Source of the DNA: Ectocarpus siliculosus
Lineage: Eukaryota; Sar; Phaeophyceae; Ectocarpales; Ectocarpaceae
NCBI GenBank assembly: GCA_000310025.1
Contig: FN647790.1
Coordinates: 419,631 to 480,579, forward strand
DNA length: 60,949 nt
Direction of reading: 5' to 3'
This document shows positions 35,813 through 49,523 of the stretch, in pieces; the stretch's first letter is position 1, and every line of letters begins with the position of its first letter. The translations under genes and the position numbers were made by a program. The notes under the pieces are model-generated. The model was not told the DNA's origin, did not search any database, and worked only from the letters and a program-made list of their open reading frames with translations.

Positions 35813-38800
35813 AATCATCGGCAATGCCTACGGTTCCTCCAAGAGATGGTGAGAAATTGACCGAGCCGCGTTCAGCGTCGGCGTCGCCGGCATTCCCGGC
35901 ATCCCGATCTCTGCCGGACGTTCGGAGACGTCCTTCTTCAGCCGGAGATCCGTTCGTTCCTGAACAAGGAGGCGGAACGGCACCAAGAGAGGGAGAAAGT
36001 CAAACATTGGACAGAGGTGCAGGAATCTGAAGAGTAGGCACGGCGTTAGTATGTAACATGATGAGAAGGTAGCTGTGGATATGTGTGTCCCCGGTTCGAA
36101 GAGGACGGACACTGCACAGCTCTTGCGGGTTCTAATCTCAGTTTCGACTTCGATTTCAAAGAGAAAAATATTACAAGGTAACCCCGGACAACGCCTGGGT
36201 GGATTGGCAGAGCATCTAGGACAGACTCCATGTTTTGACAGGAATGGGACCTTGATCAGGCCTCCATGTAGAAGTACGGGAGTTGTTTCTGTGAAGCTTC
36301 AAAGTTGTGTTCTCATTCACGCTGTGTTTGTATTCACTTTGTGTCCAAACCCTGGTTGCGCTCGAGCCGGGCGTGCGTGATTTCAGAGGGGACCTTTGTT
36401 CGCACCTGTATTGGACATCTGCTTGTGAGGATAGATAGGGACGTACGAAAATGGAAGGCCGAGCCTCGGCTGTCACGCGTGGAGAATACTGACATCAGAT
36501 CCTACATCCCCCATGATCCCAGTCGGAGGAAAAACGGCCAAACCGCTGACGTGCTTTTTTCACACTTTTATTTGGTTATCCGACTGAAAGGAGAGGCACC
36601 TCCAAACGCCCAAGGGTCCGGACGCAAACGGCCAGAAACTGCGCCACCTGGGGCAACAACGCAAAAGAAAAGGGCACCAGCACAGATATCTCAGGCCGCC
36701 CGGGCGCCCAGGAGCGGGAGGCACACAGGCGAGCGGGGAGGCTCGGCCCGAGTGATCGAGGGGAGGCTTGATGCGCTGAGAGCGGACGATGATGCGAGGT
36801 ACTAGTCGTGAAGCTTGATTTGCATGACGCAGGCCTATGCTGTTGAAGTTGAATTGTTGAATATACTCTAGACTAGTGGCGCGAGGATACGAAGAAAGTG
36901 TTTGATGACGTGGATCGCTCACCATATTAGAGTGCAAGCGACACACACAGCCACCTCGAGATGCCATTCACAAAGTCGATCTACGATGGTCTGAGGCGCA
37001 AGACGGCATCCGCTCTTGCCGCTCTTGGCTGCTCTGCAGTTCGCAAGCCCTGCCTTTCCCACCGCCGGTGGCATTCGAGGTGGTCAGCAACGTTTCAAGA
37101 TGGCCTGAATGCTTCTCGTCAGCACCTCAACATCAAGAAATGCAACTTGCATAGGCACGACCAATCAATCACGGGGTCAGTTTTAGGTGCTTGGCATTGA
37201 AGCGGGCTTCGCTGCTAAAACAATCTCTCGATTGCGCCGGATTCCCACGGAAAAGGGGAAAGACGGCGTAGAATCACTTTGTTTGTCGGCCTGCACGTTG
37301 GGGACGGGTCAGTGTTGTCACAAAGGGAGAGATATGTCTACAGATTTTAGTCACCACCACCACCACCAAGAACAACAACAACAACAACCGGGAGCCAGCA
37401 CGGCAAGAAATCCGTTAGCTGGGCATCTTACCACCCACAAAAACTCTGAGAATGCGCACCGATTTCTCGCGCTTTTGTCCCGCGAAACGACGTAGAGCGG
37501 AGTTCCTCCAGAAGGTGGCCGGCATCATCGAAAAAAGGAAGGTGCAGGAGAGAAGGTTGGCGTGGTCCGGAGATGCTCCAAGGCCGATCCCCAAGACGCG
37601 CAAGGACGTCGAGCGGGAGGTGAAAAGGGCCTGCCCTCTGGACACGGTAAGGCTTTGGTTTACGCGTTGGACCCGCACTTGAGAACCTCGTATTCTGCCG
37701 GAGCCTCGTTTCGTCTTTTGTCTATGGGGTATCCCCACGGCGACGATATAGGTTTCAGTATAAGCTTCTTGACTGGGCACCTGTTCTTACGGTCAAGTTC
37801 TTCTATTTTGGAAATTTTGTTTTTAGGCTCAAGTTCTTGACTATCAAGTTCTAAAGTGCGGGCCGGTTTCTGTGCAGATTTAGATTGTTTGGGCCCGGTG
37901 GCTTCGTCAGAGGCTGAAAGAGAAAAACGGTTGGCTCAAGACCTGTGTATCATCAACGAGCGACAAGACATGGGGCAGGCAAGACCATCCCCGCGCGGCA
38001 TTCCCATTGACACTTATCATCCGCGTACCCCCCGAAGGCCCCGTAGACAGGACTTTGCAACGCACCCCGAACATTGATTGACACGGCGGGTCGGTGGATT
38101 TTTCACGGCATGCTGGCAGCGTGGCGGGGCAGACTGACAGCCTGCAGGCAGTCGCACGATTGGTATTGTTCGAGGGCAGTTGATTTTGGGCTTGCGTTCG
38201 TGAGTGTGATCCCCGGTTAAGGATGTGGAACTCTGCGACGGGTGCGCTGGGGAGGGGAAACTTTGGCTGGAAAAAAATGATAAAAGGTTTCGGCAAGACG
38301 TTGCGTCAAAGGTTTCTACTGGCAACTTTCTGCGGATGGAACGGACTGTGCTCTATTGGGCCGCCGGGAGCTCCGGCGCCGAGTTTCGGTAACACGAACG
38401 GGAAGCACGTCGGGGCACAGCTGGGGGGGGAGTCTGCACGACTCCTGACACGATGGCCACCTGTAGTTATTGCGAGTTAGATCATTTTCTGCTTCGCCGG
38501 TGACTGGTCTCAAGCAAACTCGTTGTAAGAGTAGGTTCGTCGAGGAGTGTTCAGGTTTGTTGTCGCTTTGGCTTGTACGTTTCTTCTAGTGACACCGTCA
38601 AAATCACCACGGTTGGCACACGTAAAGCGACAGCAACAACAACGATAGCAGCGTAAACAACAACGCCGTCGCCCCCTACATTCCGCCCACTGCACGGAAA
38701 AACAGGAGCGGAAAGCGGGTTTGGTCGAGCGTCTACGTTCCGGGGGGATTGAAGCGAACAGGTCTGTCTGTCTGTCTGTCTGTCTGTCTCGAAGGTGGAT

Positions 38801-41800
38801 GGACAATGAAAAACGAATGGCGAAATGGCTTCCTTTGTTTTTGCTTCGAATTATTTGCTTCAAGACCCATTCGTTCTCTCCGGCATCCTTTCTTCTTGGC
38901 CAACGCCCAAGCAGGGCAACGCAGACGTTACTTGATCCGGAGACCAAGGCGGTCCTGACGAGGCGAGCAAATGCATGCAAGAGGGCGAGGGAAGAGCGCA
39001 TCCGTTCTTTGGTGTCGTCATGCCAGAGACGCCGACGTGAGTGAGAAAAAATAAGAGCCGGAGAGAATGCTCCCTTCAAACGTTCCGTCCTGTTCAGCAG
39101 GAGAGCATGCTTCTTTCCTCCGTTCCGTCCCGTTCAGCAGGAGAAAATGCTTATTTCCTCCGTTCCGTCCTGTTCATCGTCCGACTGGGAAAGCTTAGCC
39201 ATTGCCTCGTCTCGGGGGTACTAAGAAAGAGAGTTGAAACGGGCGGGTTGACGTCAATTGACGTTTCGTCCGAACAAGAACTCCGTCAGTAGAAGGATCA
39301 AGATATACTTTGCTACCCCGTATGTGACATGCCATTTTTTCCTCTCCGCACTCAGACTCGACGCGGTACGGTGTTTTCAAGTGGATTCAAGACTAGCGGA
39401 CAGTTGTGATCTCTACCATTCTCTCCGCGGGAAGTAACCTTACCTAGCCGTGAGGGCATGGGAAGTAGCACACGTAACTTTTTGAACGAAATTATCCGAT
39501 CGTTCTTGTCGTAGGCGTTTGCGATATCGTCGCCCGTAACCTTCAAGAATTGTCTCGCGACGCCATGAACGAAGTACTTAGTTTGCCCTCATCCAATTCC
39601 ACGAGAGATATCACGGTATATTCCAGTTCAATGAGAGATACCATGGTCCACGATCTACGAAAAACCAATACCTTTTTCGTAACAACACAATATTCACAGC
39701 TTGTTCTTTCATTTAGCTGATTACGCACTTCGCACGGCCAGACGATCAAGGTATAGCTGCGAGGGAGAATCAGGCCGTCAAGGAACAGAAGAGCGAGGCA
39801 CGACGAGAGCGGACGAAGCAGGCCCGCGGGCGGGCGGTGCAAACGAAGGGCTGGCTCACCGCGCTCAAGATGCATGCGGCGGTCGCCTGGGTGGTCAACG
39901 GGCTCGACGGCATCGAGGTAGCAGACGTACCGACCACGGGGTGTTCGGGCGAATGTCGCACCGGGACAGACCCACCCAATCCACCAGCTGCAAGCTAGAT
40001 ATTGACGGTCGCACTTGTGGCGATGTTTTCAAGGATTCCATCGGCACAGTTCAAACTCAAGAGCTAGTCAACCAAACACAAGAAAACTATTTTCGTAAGG
40101 CATGTGATGTTCCCGACAGAATGATGCTGGTAAGCCTTTGCACACCAGTTGCCGCCACCATATTCTCCGCGTCCCAGACAACCAGACAGGTACAGTCAAG
40201 CTGTTGAACACTGATCGTGGCCGCTTTGCGTCTTTCCGTTTCGGACTCTGCCAGGAGGAAAAGAGACGGGCGGAGGCAGCCAAGGTCATCACGAGGCACA
40301 TCATGGCGGTCGCACGGCACAGGTACGCTGAGTTGCCGGACACTACCGGCATTTTCCGGGAAATTTAACTTCCAAGGGGAGTGGAGGGCCAATGCTTCAG
40401 AGCGTTAAACACTCACTCTCAGTTCAAGCCCAACCACGTTGAAAATTCTGCATATTTTCGCGCGGTCGGTGTCACCCTGCATGAACACGCTCCATTCGCG
40501 TGAGGCAGTATCATGTCGTCGGCAGTGCTCTAAGAGGTATATCGTCACGCGTACAGCAATGTCCCCGGTGTTGAGGAGAAAATGTTATGCCGTGACCACG
40601 GGATCATTTTCTCGGGACAACCCTCAACCGTCAGATTTTCATCTAGCACAGGAACGCAGGCGTTATTCGTGATATATCGAAAGTGGTGATGGGGTGAAAT
40701 TATGTGACACCAAAACTGAGTATCTTCGCGACCGTACGACCAAGCCTCTTCTAGCAGGGTCACAACGACGCAGAGCCTACACGAACAGCTTTCTGCGGTC
40801 CTGCAAGTGACACCGTCCTCGGCGTTACGAAAATGTTGAAACTAACTTTGTAGCGTCTGTTATTACTTTATGATTCCGGCGTAAGGTCTCCGTGCGGTTG
40901 TTTTTGGTAGAGCCGTGTCGCGGGTACAAGTCAAGGAATAGTAAGCCTGCCATTTCTGACTCCAATCGCCAGACGGCTTGTGAGCTTCGAATTGTTGGTG
41001 TCCTGTTGAATCACAGACGTTGTGTCAGGTGCTAGGTAGGGCTGACCCAAGACTGTGTTGTCTCTCCTTCTTTCTACATTGACTTAGACGAAGATGACGA
41101 ATGGGCGGGTACACGTATCCAATGCCTGCTCTCCCTTGCCGTCATGAGCACCCTCCCAATTAGGTGTGGATCATCACCGACTGCCGTAGTGTCAACGTAT
41201 CCCATAAGACTATGAGAGCCCATTCCATCGCAGCTCAGTGTTAGTGCCCTGACTACATCGCCCTTCCGGTCCCGGCATTGGCACCTAGGGTATGTTGTCA
41301 AGAAATCGCCCCAATAAAGCGACCTCGATGACTTTTGTTCCGCTTTGCAAGCTGAAGCGCTTTCTTATTGTACGGCTCCTCAGCGGGCGGCCTTGCTTTG
41401 CTGTTATTTCGCCCTGACTCCAACCTGGTGTGTTACACGGACGCGCTCGTTCTGATCTATCCGACGGTTGCATCTCGACAGGTTCAAGCTGCGCGTGGAG
41501 GTGGCCACGAAGGTGATCGACAATCAGTTTGCCAAGAAAATCCGAAGGTAGGTGTGCCACGTCCATCCAGGTTCAAGACTACGTTGGGTCCGGCTTGGTT
41601 GAGTAGCGGGAGCATTCGCGACAAACAACTGTGTGGAGAGACGAGTGTAAGGTACACATGCAAGCTCGAAAAAGCACGGGAATATTCGGTTCCATGCTCA
41701 GCTAAGCGGAATCAGGCGTCCTTTTGTTTCACTCTGGGCCGGGTGAATCGATGTGCCTTCCTCGGACGCATTCAGAGCGTGTTAACCGAAAAGCCGTCGC

Positions 41801-44800
41801 TGTTAGCAATTTGTGTCAGGGAGTGACTCGAACCGTACCTTCTCTCAAAAACTACCTCCAAGCCTGTAGCGGGATATGGTGGTATTTTCCACCCGCTCGA
41901 GCATTGTTTCGCCCCTGGAAATCATAATTACAAAGGGTCACGGATGCATTTGAGGACACAATCCGCTGACGGGCCGATCAATGGGCTTCGAGTGTATTTA
42001 GTCCCATTCCTTGGCAGCGGTGACGTGATGTCCCCCCCCACCGGAGCAACCAAAATAGAAGATCTTGACGTGATATCTCATCTCCTTATCGAAACACGAA
42101 TCTCGACACGTTCTTGAGGGCCTCGTGGTGTCTCACGCTTTCCGATAGAGCCACCGCACGAGTCTTCGGCCTATCTGTGTAGTTTCGACCACGCACACAA
42201 AAGATACAAGCGATTTTGTCTGTCTCCGTAGCGTGTACTATGTAGGCGTGTACCTTCCTCCTTTCAAGCGCTTAATTGTATGTTCACTCGGTTCCCTCTG
42301 CTGCTGCAAGGTGGAAGACCAAGCGAGACACCGAAGCCACGGCTGTTCTCAAGAGGTTTCTAACCGACGTGAAGAGGTAACGATTTTCCCCTCACTATTC
42401 GGCAACAACAGGCCAACCTTGGTGGTGCCACAACTTGCAGTATAGCGCTTCTCTTTGCTTCTGTGTGCGGTAAAGGGCTAGAGAGGGGTTCTGAGAAACA
42501 CCTCGTCATAACTTACGTTGCTTGGCCGACTACAAAGAGTGTACCTCTGCTTTCTTCCGCTAAATTACCGATTTCTTGCTCACGATGGAGCAAAGGATAA
42601 GGTTTCTCTCGATATAATCTTCCCCGTGAATGAGCGTCGAAAAGAGGGCCAGGACAGCATAACTAGGGCTGAACCTCCAGTGGGGTGGCACAAGAACTTG
42701 AGCGATTAGTCCATACACATTAGACTAATCGATCAGACACAAAACACAGATCGATCAGATCCGCTTGATGTTTGTGCTAGTGGAAGTCCCCCCGTTTGTA
42801 CTTTGGTATCTCCTTGGTGTGAAACTTGTGGCCTATTCCGCAACTTGTGGACCTGTTCCGCACGACAACTTTCACTTGTCTAGATCAACAATGTAGGGTA
42901 CAACTCCCGTGGCGCCTGCTAGGGTCGCCGATCGATGGCGAAAACAAAGAGCCCCCTTCCCGCTCTTCCTCGAACGTTGACGTTCAGCTCTGACGTACGC
43001 ACGAGGGTAAAGCTTCTGGCCTGGAGAGTGGCGCACGCGCACGTGCAGCTGGCACGGCTACAACGATGGTGGAGGCGGAGGCAGCAAGAGATGGCGGCGT
43101 GCAGGCGCGTCATGTGCAGGTTGTGGGAGAAGGAAGTGAGCCGAAGAGTGGACGCGAAGGTAACTCGCTGCCCTGACTGGGAAAACACCAACGCCATAGA
43201 ACGTCGAATCGCGCTTCTACGAGCTTTGTATCGCATGCGTACTGTGCGCGCGCGCGTGCGGAACAAGAATAGTTTTCCCGGGCTGCGTACGTGCGTTTGC
43301 GTACTTCATGACAAGACTGTCACCTGTTTTCTCGGCCGGGTTTCCTCGCAACATCACCCCCTCAAACGTTGTCTATCTGGAATGACAGTGCCAGTGCACG
43401 CCGATCCGATTCAATCCTAAAGGTCGACGAAATCTGGCGGGCGCGAAACGAGGCTTCTCTTTTCGCACACGAGAGCACCAACAGCAACAATCACCAAGGC
43501 GACGGGGCAGGGTTTGGGGGAGCGCTATTAGGAGGAAGCGCATTGCGATGGGGTGTCGTTCGGCACGACCCACGGGCGTCAGCGTCAGCTCCCGGTGGCG
43601 GCGGCGGCGGGGGCGGCATCGACTTGCTGCGGGAAGGCGGCTTTGGCGCTGCAAAGGGGAAAGCCTTTCGGCAGTTCAAAGAAGAACAGGTCAGTGGAAA
43701 AAACAAGATTCAAGACGCTCCGTTATGTTTGAGAAAGAACATCGTGATAACGAACCGTGTGCTAGCGACGAGCGAATAATTACCCAGTGTCCAAGTGCGC
43801 CTTGTTTTGCTATCGGGACCCCTCTGTTTGCTCGATTGCCCGTTCGTTCGGGTCCCAGAAACCAACGACATTCTGCATGGTTGGATCGTGCCGAATGATT
43901 GTGTTCATAGCAACGAACGGTGTTGAAAAGAGAACCTGGTCGGGGTTACCCGCGGGCGTAGAAGTCGAGCTGACGTATGACGAAAGCCGGAAACAATTTC
44001 GAGGGAAGAATACTCCAACGGACGCCAGGACGGCGTTGCTGTGAAACCATCCGCAACAACAACAACAACCAATCACACAACGTGGTGCCAATACGTTAGG
44101 CGCGGGGGGAAAAGGCGACGATTCGGGCGCATCTCTTGCTGGATCCGCTGATCAACCCTCCGGGAGACCTGAGGGTGAGGATGTGCGGGGAGTACGTGAA
44201 ACAGATGGCCCTTCGACACGCCGGGGCCGTGGCAGAGTTCGAAACAAAGGCGAAGCACATCGCCGGCCTGCAATTAAAGACGACTAAGGTAGGAGTGTTC
44301 AATACTAACCAGATTCAAGGTAAACCGCGTTTCTAGAACCAGCCGAATTGCAACCGAGTACTTCTTGCCGGGCGTTCTTCCACGAGAACGGTGGCAATCG
44401 ACCCAGCCATCCGCGAGAGTAGAGGAAACTAGTCGGTAAAGAAACACAGAGAGGTGTTCTCAGGTGTTGATTGAAGTTCCTGTCCCGTTTGTCTTCGAAG
44501 ATTAGGTGTGCTAGAGTTTCGGTGGTGATGTGTGTCGGTAGTTGTGCGACATCGTTACTTTTCCTTGGTTCGCTGAACCACCAAGCAACGTCGGGCTTGT
44601 TTATCGCAAACGGGGGTAGTCGCGTGCTACATGTAGTTCTTGAAGGACTTCCATGCCCAGCCGACGGCCTGCACATGCAACGTGCTAGAAAACCTAAGTC
44701 CCACTTGGTTGGTTCGACTACACCCTCAGTTCGGCGAAAAGGGGAGTCTGCTGGCCGTATCTCTCGCGGTTCAGGCTGGACGACGAGTACTGGGGTTGGA

Positions 44801-46545
44801 GGTGAGGGGGCTCAACATGTCGGGCCCGAGTGCTGTGATAGGTCGACAGGCGAATCGCCGGATAAAACTGGTTTGAGAGCGCCGCTGTTCGTGAGTAAAT
44901 TTCGCAATGCCCCTCATTGCAATGGAGAATTACTGTCGTCAAATTCGAGAGCCGCCTGTGGCATTCCCTGTTACGGATAGTGTGTACATGCTGTACGGTT
45001 CGAGATTCAGCCTGCTACAGTTACCAGGCTTTTTGGTTGGTCACCCAAGCTCACGAACGAATCAACGTTGGGAAACAGTTTGTAAAAGTGACACCTGGAC
45101 TTTACCGCGTCAACGTTTCAAGAACCCTAACCGTAAGAGAGGCCAATTTCCGTACCGCAGTGTTATTGTGGGGTTCGTTTCAATTGCGTCTCGCCAAGGT
45201 GTCTCAAATGTCCATTCGTTCGTGAGAAGCCCGGTCTGCCTCGTTGCCTTGCCTACCCTACAGTAGTCAACGCCCTCTCACCCATACCACTTGCTCGAGG
45301 ATGCATTTTGTGAAACACTTTCGCAGTTTGGCATTTCTGCGCGCGTTTTCTCTTGTCGATAGACTTCTCGCGATGTTGACTTTCTCAGCAGCGCTTGCTA
45401 ACCAAGCCAACCCACCTTGGCTACTAACTGCTGCCGCCTTCGAGCGACCATTGCTTAAGCCGGACCCGAGCTAGTCACTTTTCGCCAGCGGAAGCTCATG
45501 TCATCCACTATTTTGTCGTTCCAATGTCATCCATTATTCGGTCAACCGTTTCTTGGCCAATCAGATGGCAGGGATGCCTGTCCGGCCCCGGTGGCGCACA
45601 GGACCGGTACCGGGAGAAGTGGCGGCGCTTGTTGACGCGGGGGTCGACTATATTTCGGGGGTGCAATGGCTGTGGGAGCCACGAACGCCCTCCAGGTGTG
45701 CCCCGATACATGTTAACCAACATTTCACATACCTCGGGGCATGTGTAACACCATCCCTCTGCACGTGTAAGGCCATTCTAGTACTGCCTGGGCCGCACGG
45801 CGTGAGTGTATCAAAAAAATCGTTGTATGTGTAGGTTGAATCGTTTACCTCCGGTTACGTGTGAGACATGTGCCCCCCTCAAGCTGCTTACCGCTATAAT
45901 GGTAGATCTGCAAGGCTATTATGGTGGCAATATTCCGTGCCCCAACCCCCTGGTACCTGCCCCCCTTGCCCGGAAAAGAATGCTTTGCCTAGACGAGTTG
46001 TTTTGGACTGAGGAGGCTACTCACAGAGTTTTCTTGTCCTCACAGGCATGCTAGTCCCACCGTAAACCCGCCACCAGTAGCAAGAAGAACGCGTGTGCCG
46101 TGCGTAGACTGGGGTAATAACACTGCTGTTTTCGTTCGTTCGGCCACGATCAACAAACTCATTATTGGCCAGGCTTGAAGACGGGAGTCTTTTGGCGGAT
46201 GCGATGCCGACGCCTGAAGAACTAGCCGCTCGAGTGGCCAGCAAGTTCCGGTACGGTGGAACCAAGCTGGCCATGTTGTTTGACGACGAGCCGGCCTCCG
46301 CCGTCGAAAAGAGGGATCTGAACGCCATGGCTAGCCCTGGATGGCACGGTTCACGTAGGTATAACCTAGGCACACCTACGGGTGTAAGGATTGAGTGTGC
46401 TGCTAATAGTTCGGTTGGGGGGGCCAGGAACAAGAGTAGGACGTCGCCGATGTTGACGTACCACTATCTTCCGCCCTCCTCATCTTCGCACCACGTTGTT
46501 CATCGTCGACAAGACGGGACTCGGGCGGAGTTGCTGGACGCCTAA
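35813..46545 (+). CDS. helical basic protein with IQ-like exon repeats (ends unresolved)
   Basis: Not assignable to a named family. Exons: 35813-35848, 35942-36016, 36695-36798, 37451-37646, about 37913-38024, 38915-39036, 39757-39917, 40255-40322, 41482-41547, 42311-42376, 42988-43159, 43423-43689, 44100-44288, 44661-44801, 45028-45132, 45565-45695, 46173-46354 (frame open to TAA at 46545). Phases agree except around the fifth exon, whose ends are doubtful. The N-terminal half is Arg/Lys/Glu-rich helix. Three successive exons of 66-68 nt each encode about 22 residues (VITRHIMAVARHR, KVIDNQFAKKIRR, AVLKRFLTDVKR), followed by LQRWWRRRQQEM. This reads like degenerate IQ units, which bind calmodulin-like light chains. 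A Gly-rich loop (exon 43423) precedes a more globular C-terminus (LLLDPLINPPGDLRVRMCGE, GKQFVKVTPGLYRVNV, VAALVDAGVDYISGVQWLWE). No start codon has been placed. A further plausible exon with RIKKCVDLLRREFGRAWDSL lies at about 46653-46750, so the gene may extend there. Confidence 0.7.
38763..38789. repeat. (CTGT)n microsatellite
   Basis: Tetranucleotide run in an intron of the IQ-like gene, about 130 bp before exon 38915-39036. Confidence 0.95.
39061..39178. repeat. 40-bp tandem repeat, about 3 copies
   Basis: cgttccgtcctgttcagcag recurs with a 40-bp period at 39081, 39121 and 39161 in an intron of the IQ-like gene. Copies differ at only a few bases. Confidence 0.9.
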
Positions 46546-48417
46546 CGAAAACTGCTACCCTTGGCGGCCGTCACTCTTTTCCGTACGGTGTTTGGTTCAA
46601 GCCACCACAGACTATAGGTTTAGTTTGTGACCGGCCATCAAGACGGCGGGGGAAGAGACCCGCATAAAAAAGTGTGTTGATCTCCTCAGGCGGGAGTTCG
46701 GGAGAGCTTGGGACTCTCTTTCTTGCAGAACATATTGCGCATACATATGTATTGGCGTCTGCACAATAAACAGGGGGCACCCGCTGTTACAGCAAAACAT
46801 GCTCCGAAGCGGCCCACTCAGTTGCATCAAGGTACGTCTACTAACTCTGGATCTCCCCACGGACCTTCGTTGCCTGTTATCCACGAGCCTCGAACCCCTC
46901 TACAACACTTCTTGCGGCTGTTCCTCGTATCTCAAACCCGCGTCTAGCATCTGGCGTATCAAGCCCTGCAAGTTTTACCACAAAGTACTGCAGTAGTACA
47001 GCAGTGGCAGTGGTACATGTCAGCTACAGTATCTACAGAGTCATGATGTGGCTATCTATCTATGTGGTAAGAGAATGTAGACTCTCGGTGGTGTCGGTGC
47101 TGGTGGAGGTAGAGGTAGGTTGAGGCAAGGAGAAGAAAGTGCGACCTTTTTACCTATAGGCAGTATATCGCCGTCTTTTTCCGGCTCTGCTTGGGGCATG
47201 TAGTGTTATCTCCGAGGATCCGAGACCTGCATGCACGCATGCCTAATGCCTCCCGAAAGAGGCATAGATCAAAACGCGTCCATATCTAGAAGAGAAACTG
47301 GGATGATAGAAGATAGTCTGTGTACAAACAAAGAAGACACGGGACCGTTGCTGTGTCTATCCGCCGGCTGCAATTGCTTACGATACTACATGGGAAGAAA
47401 GTCTCCCGTATCTAGTCAATAAAATGTATCTTGGTTCATGAATACAGGACACCGCCGCCCCGCCAACAGACATATTTCCGTCGTCGGGCATTTGTTGTTG
47501 AGCAAGGGCAAGCTGGGGGCGGATTACTGCTACTACGTCGATGAAGAAGCGGTTGAGGCGACATCCATCCTCTCAAAAACAGCGAAGAAGGCCACGACGA
47601 AAACGTTAAGATCAGAGACTACTCGGACCGAAGGATCCCCGCCCACGCGCAACGGTTACATGTGTCCCAGGGTAGCAGCTCTCTTGGGAGCTTGCCGGGT
47701 TTAGGCCCTGGTCCCAGGTTGGGTAGATGACGTATGTGTCCACTGTGAGAAAGGAAGCGACGCGTTGGATCTGTAAGTCTTGTGCATGTTGGCAACTGCA
47801 AAAATTGACCGCAACTCTGAAGCTGCCGGGCGACGCTCAAAGTGGCTATCGTGATGCGGTCTCTCTTCGCTTAGAGTGAGATCGAGCGGTGAGAGCGCAC
47901 CCCAGCAAGCACACCACACTCCCCACGAAGGGGTATAGGTGAAGCAAGCAACCAACGGTACAACATTCCTCAGCGGCAGGAGACATACAAAGTTTAGTTT
48001 GTGAGCCCCGCAGTTTGCCGCAACCATCGGTCTGAATCCCTCAGAAACAAGAAACTTTTCCAAGAACAACCATGGTGTGCCCCTGGGACGCGAAGGGTCA
48101 ACCACGGATACGTCTTTACCACAAAGAGGCGATTTTCGCACGTGCGTCCGGGCGTTTCTGCGCGAATAGTTCATGGAACAGCCGAATTTCATCGTCTTGA
48201 AAAAACAGTGCCCCTCCCTTGCATTAAATAAAAAAATAAAGAAAAAAAACGACGGGCTTTTATACGGAGAGACATTTTGGACGTAAGGTGTGATTGATCA
48301 TCGCACTCACAGCCTCTTTTTGTGCACACACTCATCAACACCTCGTTCCGCAGTCCCGAGAGCCGTCCGAAAACCACGCCCGGTACATGAGTTGAGTTGG
48401 GACAGATCACACGAGCA
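46546..48417. other. gap between tandem genes D and E
   Basis: Probably contains the last exon(s) and 3' UTR of the IQ-like gene and the promoter/5' UTR of the KH-SAM gene. Two exon-like stretches are seen: about 46653-46750, and 47443-47704 (frame with GKLGADYCYYVDEEAVEAT, ending at a TAG). The second starts after tacag in phase 1 but cannot be joined with certainty. Confidence 0.45.
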
Positions 48418-49487
48418 ATGCCACCGGTAGCGTTCGGCGACACGGATTCCAGACGCTGGGGTGTGAACGGCGCGGGAGGCGGAGACGCCGCAGTTGTAGG
48501 AGCCCACTGGCCAAGAGCGGGCTTTGCAAACAGCAGCAGCAGCAGCAGCAGCGGCAGCGGCGCAAGGGAGCACACGCTCGCCCTGCTCGTCGACAAAGCG
48601 GCGGCGGCGGCGGCGGCAGCAGGCCGTCCACAACAACCCCCTCCCGCGGGCGGCGGCGGCGCGTACGCCCTGAACGGGGGGAGCGAGGTTAACGTCCCTC
48701 GGGGTGGGTTAGTCATCGACGACTCTCAGCAGCAGCAGCAGCAGCAGCAGCAGCGCGTCGGCGTACCCGGCCGTGTGAGCCCCGACCGTGGGATACCTCG
48801 ACCCATGGACTCGAGAGCGGGGGCTGACTCCAAGAAGAGCGACAGACAGCAGCAGCAGCAGCATCAGGAGGTCGACAGGAGGTTATGGCTGGGAGATGCC
48901 GAGTCGAGCGGCGGGCAGCAGCAGGGGCCTTCCCGCTTTGGCGGTGCTGGGGGCTCCCTTGGACACCACCCTCAGCAGCCCCTGCAGCAGCTTCCCAACC
49001 ACGCTCCGCACACCCGCCATCTAGACGAAGGGGGCGCTGCCGCGTTCGCTGCCGCATCGACGAGATTCCTTGCGGGGGCGGCCGCCACCGCGGGCCAATC
49101 CATGCAGCCGTCGCTCCCACGCATGCAGGTAGGCGGTGGTGGTGGTGGTCCTGCTCCGCTCAGGCAGCATGAGCAGCAGCAGCATCGATCTAACTTCGAA
49201 CAACACCCTGGCTTCATGCCCTCGGATCATCAGCAGCAGCAGCAGCAAATGCTCGTGCCTGCTGGTGGCTTGGCTCTGGGCCCAGGCGGCCAGACCCGAA
49301 ACATCGCAGGAGGACCTCAGCAACAACATCAAGGCATGAGCGAAGGAGGAGGAGCAGGAGGAGCACCATGGCCAGACCAACACCAACGGAGCCAGCAGCA
49401 ACCAATGAGGGACTCGAGCCCCGGGACAAGCAGGCTGATGGCTGGTACAAGCAGGGGCAGCCCGCCAAATAATCAGCACATGTCTCT

Positions 49488-49523
<36 letters not shown>

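Noticed and set aside
35647-36027. Long plus-strand open frame of Ser/Pro/Gly-rich sequence
   Set aside because: A different frame with two phased short exons (35813-35848 and 35942-36016) gives a consistent helical protein joining the downstream exons, so this frame is taken as a shadow.
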